Assembly: GCA_900550585.1 (NCBI GenBank)
Contig: URST01000017.1
Span: 1-30,818, forward strand
DNA length: 30,818 nucleotides
Direction: 5' to 3'
Origin: an uncultured Eubacteriales bacterium
GTDB taxonomy: Bacteria > Bacillota > Clostridia > Oscillospirales > Oscillospiraceae
The notes beneath the pieces were generated by a model. It was not told where the DNA came from. It searched no databases and saw only the letters and a list, made by a program, of their open reading frames with translations. Positions within the stretch are counted from its first letter, which is position 1. Each line of letters begins with the position of its first letter. Below, in pieces: positions 25,663 through 30,818 of this stretch. The position numbers were made by a program, and so were the translations under genes.

Positions 25663-28600
25663 TCATCGGCCGGTGCCGGCCAGATAGGCGGCGTAGATCT
25701 GCGCCGCGTCCGCCGCGTCCACCTGACCGGAGCCGTCCATATCCGCGCGGGACAGCTGCTCCTGTGTGAGGGTCAGCCTGTCGTTGACATAGCCGTAGAC
25801 CAGGGCGGCGTCCACATCGTCCACCGCGCCGTCGCCGTTGACATCGCCGGCATCGGTGCTGCCGATGGTCAGCGACAGCGTAACGGAGGGCTTCACGCAG
25901 GAGACGCCCGTCTTGCCGTCGGCGTTCTGGTACATGGCATAGGGGAACTCCAGACGGAAACGGGTATCCTCCGCCGTCAGGCCCGTGGTCTTCCAGGTGA
26001 CGTACTTCGTCACGTCACGGGTATAGCCGTTGGCGTAGTGCGCCGTGATCTGCATGCCGGCGGGGTCGAAGCTCTCCCCCTCCCGGTAGGCCGTCCTGTC
26101 GGGCGCGGCAGTGACCTCCAGCTTCGTCACGGTGCTGGTCAGCGCCATGAGATAGGCGGAGTCGTTCTTGAAGTAGATGGTGCCGCTCTCGTCGGTGATG
26201 GGGCTGCAGATGGCGTACTGCTGCTGGGCGCCGCTGGGTGTGAACAGGACCGGCGCCGTGTCGTAGGAGACGATCTTGCCGCCGGCTGCCACCGTCTCCA
26301 CGGCAGTGGTCACCGGGGCGGTCTGGCCGGGCTTGTCAAGCAGCATCCGCAGCTTGCCGGGGGTGTAGTTATCGAAGAAGTAGATGCAGACGTATCCCGT
26401 CTCCTCCTCGTAGGCGGTGGTCAGCAGCGCGCTGGTCTGGGGATAGCCCTGGGTGCGGACGGTATAGGCGATGCGCCACGCGGCGAGGTCGATGACGGTG
26501 ATGTTGTGGCCGGAGTAGGCCGTGAACTGCCCCACACCGGACACGCCCACATAGGCCCGGCCGTTGTACACGGTGGGCGTGGAGGTGCTCATGGCGGGGT
26601 TGGCGGCATCGCTGGCATAATTATACAGCGGCAGCGCACGCAGGCTGCCGGCGCGGAACGTGCCGCCGGGCAGCAGGTCGACGGCGTAGAGATAGCCGCC
26701 CTTGGAGGTGAAATAGCAGGTGCCGTCCTCATACGTCACGGCGCTGCGCAGGTCGCCGGGATAGAGCATGTCCACGCTGTCCAGCAGGAAGCCCGTTTTG
26801 GGGTCCAGCGACAGCAGACGGGCATAGCCGGTGGTGTAGCCGTTGTCGCCGTCATCCGTGGGCACCACCACGGCATCGTCGCTGACGTAGGCGCCGGCCC
26901 AGTAGAAGCCGCCCCGGGCGGTGTATGTCCAGGAAGCCAGCTTGGCCTCGTCGGAGCGGACAGGGTCCTCATCGGTGACGCTGAGGCAGACATAGTTGGC
27001 GTCCAGCGTCTCGCCGTTCCAGAAGCCGGTGTAGATATAGCCGTCACGGTAGACGATGGGGCAGTTGGGCTGGCCCTTCAGGGGGTCGCGGTAGATCCAC
27101 AGGGAGTTGAGGGTCACGGCGTCAAATGCCTGCACTGTGCCGTCAGACAGGCCCACGAAGATCATGCCCTCGGCATAGGTGGGCGTGTTGATGGCGAAGC
27201 TGGACTTGTGGTCCATGGCGCCGGTGGCCAGGATCTGACCGGAGACGGCGTCCACCTTGTACAGTGTGGATCTGGCGTAGGTATACAGGCAGCCGTCCAC
27301 CAGAATGGGGCAGCCGCAGGCGTCGGCGGAGTAGCCCTCGCCCAGCTGGGTGGCCCAGCTCAGCATGGCCTCGCTGTCCTTTACCGGTACGGGCGCATCC
27401 ACCACGCCGTTGTTGTTCCCGTCCAGCCGGAAACCGGGCCATGCGGCGTCCAGCTCCTGCAGGCCGCTGGCAGCGGCGGGCGTCAGTGTCACCGGCACGG
27501 CAGTGTCCGTCTCCGGAGCGGTGTAGTCCGCCGAGACGCCCACATAGCCGTACCGCGTGGCCGTATAGTGGTATGTCACGCCGGGCATCAGCTGCCAGGT
27601 GCTGCCGGAGACCGGGGCCATACGGCGTCCTGTGCGGGTGTCCGTCAGGTACACCGCGGCATCGGCGGGCGTCAGGGACAGGGTGACGTTCACCGGCTCC
27701 TGCTTGCGGACGGTGACGGTGTAGACGGTGGAGACGGCGGCATCGCTGCTGCCGATAACGCGGATGGTCACCGTTTCGGCATCCTTTGCGGGATCCAGCG
27801 GCGTCTCCGCTCCGGTCAGCGCGTCACGGCGGACGCCGTTGACCTCCGCCGTATAGCCGATGCCCGGGAAGGTGCCGGTGATGGCCAGAGACGCGGCGCT
27901 CCGGGGCACGGTGACGGTGTAGGCCGTCACGCCGCTGCGGAAGGTGCAGGCCGCACCGGAAGCATCGCACAGGCGCAGCTCCTCCCCGTCGGCGGCAAGG
28001 GCCAGCGTCTTGAGCTGGGCCAGGCGGAGGATGCGCAGGGTATAGCGCTGTTCATAGGTGACGCCGGAGACGGTCCTGTACAGCCGCAGGGTCACGGTCT
28101 GGCTGCGGTCCCCCGTCGTCACGCAGTAGGACAGCGTCTGGGCCGCGCCGGTACCCACCGGACGCGCCACAGTAACGGTGTGGGGCCGTCCGTCGGTCTC
28201 CGTAGCGGTCTGGCGGGCGTAGCACGCCTGCACCGTGTAGCCGGAGATGGCCGTGGCCTGGGCGAACAGGTACTGTTGGTCGTCCGGGACGGTATAGGTC
28301 AGGGTGCGCCGGTCGGACGCGAAGCCCTCGGCGCTCTCATACGGCTGGCGGGCGGCGGCGGACATGCCGTTATACAGTGCCAGCGCCGTCAGGGCGTCCG
28401 CCGTCTCCGGTGCAGGCGCCGACAGCGTCAGGCCGTCCGCGGCGGTAAAGGGCAGGATGGCGCGGTAGTCGCCGCGCACGGCGGTGCAGGTATAGGACGC
28501 GCCGGGCACCAGACGGTATGCGCCGTTCTGCGGGGCGACCAGCTGGCCGGCGGCGTTGGTCACCTGCACCCCGGTATCCGCGTCGGGCGCGGTGATGGTG

Positions 28601-29973
28601 ACGGAAGCGGCGTCGGCCTTCTGCAGGTGCAGGGTGTAGGCGGTGGTGCGCCCGGCGGACGCGACGGTCACGGTATGGTCCTGCCGGGATGCCGTCAGGG
28701 ACACCTGACCGGTGCCGGTGACGGCGTAGTCCTCACCGTAGGGCTGTGCCGCCACGGTGACGGTATCGGAAATGACGGACAGCGTATAGTCCGGCGTATT
28801 CGGGTCGAAGTCCAGCGGCTGGGCGATGCCGTCCGCCGTGACGGTCAGGCCGCTGAGGGTGGGCGTGCGCTCCAGCGTAACGGTATAGGTCTGGATCCGT
28901 GTGCAGCCGTCCGCGTCGTACTGCGCCTCCAGCGGGAAGGTACGGCCCGTCATACCGGTGTCCAGCAGCTGAGCCAGCGACGTGGAGGTGCTGTTCCAGC
29001 TGCGGCTGGTATCGGAGCGGTCCACGCCGTCCACGCCTACATAGATCGTGCGCAGGCGGGCGTTGGACGGCGTATCCGTCCCGGTGGCGGCGTACAGGCT
29101 GAGGCCGGTGGCACCCACCATATCCGGCACCCGGCACGTCAGTGTGCGGGAGGCGGCATCCTGAGTGCAGGGCAGTTCCGTGGTGCCGTACAGGATACGG
29201 ATGTCGCCGAACCACTCCCCTGCCGGCAGGACGACAGGCAGGGCGGTGTCGCCGGCAACAGTGAGGGTCCCTTCCGTGCGGTCGCTGCCGTCGGAGACGG
29301 AGAAGGTGTAGTCGCCCGCCACCACCTGTACGGCGCCCACGGCGGATGTCACGTTGCCATAGCTGTCCGTCATGGTCAGCAGGGCGCCGGGCACCGCCTT
29401 CCCGCTCCGGGTGGCGGCGGCGGTGACGGTGTATCGGGGGCCGCTGAGAATGGTCTCATAGTCCGTGATGGCCGCGTCCAGCGCCGTATACGCGGCGGCC
29501 CAGCCATCGCCGCGCAGGGCGGCAAGACCGGCGGCATAGGCATCAGCGGCGGGCTTGTAGTTCTGGACATGGTTCGTCATGGCGCGGCAGCGGCCCATCA
29601 GCGCCGCCAGCCGGGTCTGAGAGGCGTCATAGCTGCCGGTGTACTCGGAAAAGACGATGGCGGTCTTTACCTCGGAGGCCGGGGCGTCCAGGGAGTACGC
29701 CCCGCCGTCATAGTAAACGGTGTAGTTGCCGCTCTGGCCGCAGATGGCGGTGATGAAGCCGCCGGACAGCTCAAAGGTGTAATCGCTGCTCTGCAGCGCC
29801 TCCAGCACGGTCTGGCCCGCCGTGTAGGACACGGGCACCGGCTCGATCAGCGTCCGGTCGGCGGTGGAGGCGGTCAGGTAGAACGTACCGTCCGCCGGTG
29901 CGGCGGAGGCCGGCGTCAGACAGGTCAGTGCCGCCGCCAGTGCCAGCAGCCAGGATATGAGACGTTTTTTCAT
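25663..29973 (-). CDS. Secreted PQQ-propeller protein with cadherin-like, Ig-like and dockerin domains
   Basis: A 1,436-residue secreted protein. A signal peptide (cut near ASA, residue 24) leads to a degenerate DUF4430-like domain (about 28-110, TVLEALQSSDYTFELSGGF), a short helical part, and beta modules. These include a cadherin-like sandwich (about 370-450) and two PEGA-like segments. A PQQ-type beta-propeller runs from about 845 (WPGFRLDGNNNG) to 1280, then an Ig-like Big_3 domain (1285-1358) and a type I dockerin (about 1372-1432) with calcium loops DVNGDGAVDDVD and DMDGSGQVDAAD. The frame extends to 30021, but ATG 29973 has AGGAGG 8 bases upstream and starts a good signal peptide. The dockerin predicts docking to a cohesin, none of which is in the window. 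The propeller is probably a binding scaffold; enzyme activity is not shown. Confidence 0.88.
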   Translation of the reverse strand: MKKRLISWLLALAAALTCLTPASAAPADGTFYLTASTADRTLIEPVPVSYTAGQTVLEALQSSDYTFELSGGFITAICGQSGNYTVYYDGGAYSLDAPASEVKTAIVFSEYTGSYDASQTRLAALMGRCRAMTNHVQNYKPAADAYAAGLAALRGDGWAAAYTALDAAITDYETILSGPRYTVTAAATRSGKAVPGALLTMTDSYGNVTSAVGAVQVVAGDYTFSVSDGSDRTEGTLTVAGDTALPVVLPAGEWFGDIRILYGTTELPCTQDAASRTLTCRVPDMVGATGLSLYAATGTDTPSNARLRTIYVGVDGVDRSDTSRSWNSTSTSLAQLLDTGMTGRTFPLEAQYDADGCTRIQTYTVTLERTPTLSGLTVTADGIAQPLDFDPNTPDYTLSVISDTVTVAAQPYGEDYAVTGTGQVSLTASRQDHTVTVASAGRTTAYTLHLQKADAASVTITAPDADTGVQVTNAAGQLVAPQNGAYRLVPGASYTCTAVRGDYRAILPFTAADGLTLSAPAPETADALTALALYNGMSAAARQPYESAEGFASDRRTLTYTVPDDQQYLFAQATAISGYTVQACYARQTATETDGRPHTVTVARPVGTGAAQTLSYCVTTGDRSQTVTLRLYRTVSGVTYEQRYTLRILRLAQLKTLALAADGEELRLCDASGAACTFRSGVTAYTVTVPRSAASLAITGTFPGIGYTAEVNGVRRDALTGAETPLDPAKDAETVTIRVIGSSDAAVSTVYTVTVRKQEPVNVTLSLTPADAAVYLTDTRTGRRMAPVSGSTWQLMPGVTYHYTATRYGYVGVSADYTAPETDTAVPVTLTPAAASGLQELDAAWPGFRLDGNNNGVVDAPVPVKDSEAMLSWATQLGEGYSADACGCPILVDGCLYTYARSTLYKVDAVSGQILATGAMDHKSSFAINTPTYAEGMIFVGLSDGTVQAFDAVTLNSLWIYRDPLKGQPNCPIVYRDGYIYTGFWNGETLDANYVCLSVTDEDPVRSDEAKLASWTYTARGGFYWAGAYVSDDAVVVPTDDGDNGYTTGYARLLSLDPKTGFLLDSVDMLYPGDLRSAVTYEDGTCYFTSKGGYLYAVDLLPGGTFRAGSLRALPLYNYASDAANPAMSTSTPTVYNGRAYVGVSGVGQFTAYSGHNITVIDLAAWRIAYTVRTQGYPQTSALLTTAYEEETGYVCIYFFDNYTPGKLRMLLDKPGQTAPVTTAVETVAAGGKIVSYDTAPVLFTPSGAQQQYAICSPITDESGTIYFKNDSAYLMALTSTVTKLEVTAAPDRTAYREGESFDPAGMQITAHYANGYTRDVTKYVTWKTTGLTAEDTRFRLEFPYAMYQNADGKTGVSCVKPSVTLSLTIGSTDAGDVNGDGAVDDVDAALVYGYVNDRLTLTQEQLSRADMDGSGQVDAADAAQIYAAYLAGTGR

Positions 29974-30001
29974 GGGAAATACCTCCTGTGGATCAGCGGA
30001 A

Positions 30002-30043
30002 GCCGTTCTCTGCGCTTTCACAGCGGGAAGCGCACAGAACGGC
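30002..30043. repeat. Large inverted repeat in the leader of the dockerin gene
   Basis: Arms of 16 bp (30002-30017 and 30028-30043) pair with one internal mismatch around a 10-base loop. No T-run follows on either strand, so it is not a simple terminator. It lies 29 bases upstream of the start of the dockerin gene and may stabilise a processed 5' end or control translation. I found no convincing -10 hexamer in 29974-30063. Confidence 0.5.
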
Positions 30044-30050
30044 GCCCGGG

Positions 30051-30101
30051 AAAAAATGGGGTGCGCTGCCTCCCCCTGTCGTTAGGCAGGGGGAGGCAGC
30101 G
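30051..30101 (-). terminator. Hairpin after the Fn3 gene, possibly a leaky terminator
   Basis: A perfect 15-bp GC-rich stem (30064-30078 with 30087-30101, 8-base loop) is followed on the minus strand by CACCCCA and then six T residues. The T-run is 7 bases away from the stem, which should weaken termination. Read-through into the dockerin gene is therefore plausible, and no separate promoter is evident between them. Confidence 0.55.
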
Positions 30102-30120
30102 GCTATGCGTGCTTGTTCGC

Positions 30121-30818
30121 TTACTTGGCAACAGCAGATCTGCCGGCATCCCAGCTTCTGCTGAGGGTCTTGCCATCGGCGGAAACACCGCGCACCGTGT
30201 AGGAGTAGGTGCTGCCGGCCGTGACATTCTTGTCCGTATAGCTGGTGCCGCTCTGCTTGTAGGCCACAGGCTGCCAACTGGTGTCGCCGGGGCCCTTGCG
30301 GTAGATGTTATACGTCTTGGCATCCGCCGCGTAGCTCCACGTCACCGTGATGCTGCCCTTGACGGCGGTGACCTTGCCCATTGTCACGTTGGCAGGCGTG
30401 GTGGGCGCCTTGGTCACAGCGTCGCTCTTGCCGGCGTTATCCCAGCTTGCGCTGATGGTCTTGCCGTCCGCCGCCACGCCCCGCACCGTGTAGGTGTAGG
30501 TCACACCGTTGGTGACGGCGGTATCCTTCCACTCGGTGCCGTTGTACTTGTAGACCACCGTCTTCCAGTGGGTGTCGCCGGGGCCCTTGCGGTAGATGTT
30601 GTACGTTGCTGCGCCGGTTGCGGCCTTCCACTTCACCAGAATACCGGCGGAGTCCGCTTCAGCGCTGACCAGCGTCACCTTGGCCGGGGCCGCGGGCATC
30701 GTAGCGCTCTTGCCGGTACCGTCAAAGCCCTTGCTGACGGTTTTGCCGTCTGCCGCAACACCTCGCACCGTGTATTTGTAGGTGCCGCCCGCTGTGACGT
30801 TCTTATCCGTGTAGCTGG
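30121..30818 (-). CDS. Fibronectin type III repeat surface protein, 3' part
   Basis: The reading frame is open to the right edge, so only the last 231 or so codons are present. It encodes two complete Fn3-like repeats and part of a third. Each repeat ends in YTVRGVAADGKT or a close variant and contains YNIYRKGPGDT, with a period of about 94-97 residues. The protein ends shortly after the final repeat with no sorting signal, TM helix or dockerin. It should be an exported cell-surface or secreted protein, with its signal peptide beyond the window. It is followed by a hairpin and then the dockerin gene in the same direction, so it may be the preceding gene of the same operon. Function is unknown; such repeats usually act as spacers or binding modules. 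Confidence 0.85.
   Translation of the reverse strand, partial: SYTDKNVTAGGTYKYTVRGVAADGKTVSKGFDGTGKSATMPAAPAKVTLVSAEADSAGILVKWKAATGAATYNIYRKGPGDTHWKTVVYKYNGTEWKDTAVTNGVTYTYTVRGVAADGKTISASWDNAGKSDAVTKAPTTPANVTMGKVTAVKGSITVTWSYAADAKTYNIYRKGPGDTSWQPVAYKQSGTSYTDKNVTAGSTYSYTVRGVSADGKTLSRSWDAGRSAVAK
30281..30600 (-). repeat. Fn3 DNA repeat, period 291 bases
   Basis: A 29-base segment encoding the YRKGPGDT region is identical at 30281-30309 and 30572-30600, 291 bases apart. The neighbouring sequence is similar but not identical. This points to recent duplication or gene conversion between Fn3 units. Confidence 0.75.

Noticed and set aside
29974..30120. Possible cobalamin riboswitch before the dockerin gene
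   Set aside because: Looked for because of the intrinsic-factor-like lipoprotein. The gap is short, contains only two simple hairpins, and shows no B12-box-like GCCACTG.
25663..30818. Cellulosome locus
   Set aside because: A dockerin is present, but there is no cohesin, no carbohydrate-binding module and no glycoside hydrolase in the window.

Overview
The window reads as chromosomal DNA from a GC-rich, gut-type Clostridia (Oscillospirales/Oscillospiraceae-like). The signs are strong AGGAGG ribosome-binding sites, Gram-positive lipoprotein and signal peptides, YhgE/Pip proteins, a biotin-dependent pyruvate carboxylase, type I dockerin repeats and GLUG/Fn3 surface proteins. All taxonomy here is inference from gene content and composition. 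Almost every gene lies on the minus strand. The only plus-strand gene I accept is a small HTH regulator at 2614-2934. No stretch longer than about 300 bases lacks a gene, and I saw no rRNA, tRNA, CRISPR array or insertion sequence.

Region 1 (1-2,998): a BrkB/YihY-family membrane protein and a TrkA-like K+ uptake regulator form a two-gene operon with an ATGA overlap, closed by a strong terminator. An HTH regulator diverges from it, and the intergenic space holds a promoter for each direction plus a 15-bp palindrome. Region 2 (3,007-8,040): two YhgE/Pip membrane proteins flank a small two-TM protein with a Pro/Ala/Glu-rich linker, as one operon with its own promoter. Region 3 (8,061-11,606): monocistronic pyruvate carboxylase with a promoter upstream and a 36-bp perfect palindrome just after the stop.

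Region 4 (11,676-29,973, possibly continuing into the Fn3 gene at the right edge) is a tightly packed cell-envelope operon. In transcription order it encodes: a dockerin/PQQ-propeller/cadherin-like secreted protein; a 2,015-residue GLUG-repeat protein with a C-terminal membrane anchor; a secreted DUF4430 protein; a MoxR-type AAA+ ATPase; a DUF58 protein; a transglutaminase-fold membrane protein whose catalytic Cys is replaced by Asp; and a lipoprotein joining an alpha/alpha-toroid domain to a DUF4430 domain. Stops overlap the next start or its ribosome-binding site throughout, so the proteins are probably made in fixed proportion. A terminator follows the last gene.

The most interesting part is region 4. 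The lipoprotein has the same domain order as animal intrinsic factor/transcobalamin, two or three proteins carry DUF4430-like domains, and a MoxR-DUF58-transglutaminase cassette sits in the middle with a probable pseudoenzyme. My working inference is a surface ligand-capture or adhesion complex with its own envelope maturation module; the ligand is not shown by the sequence.
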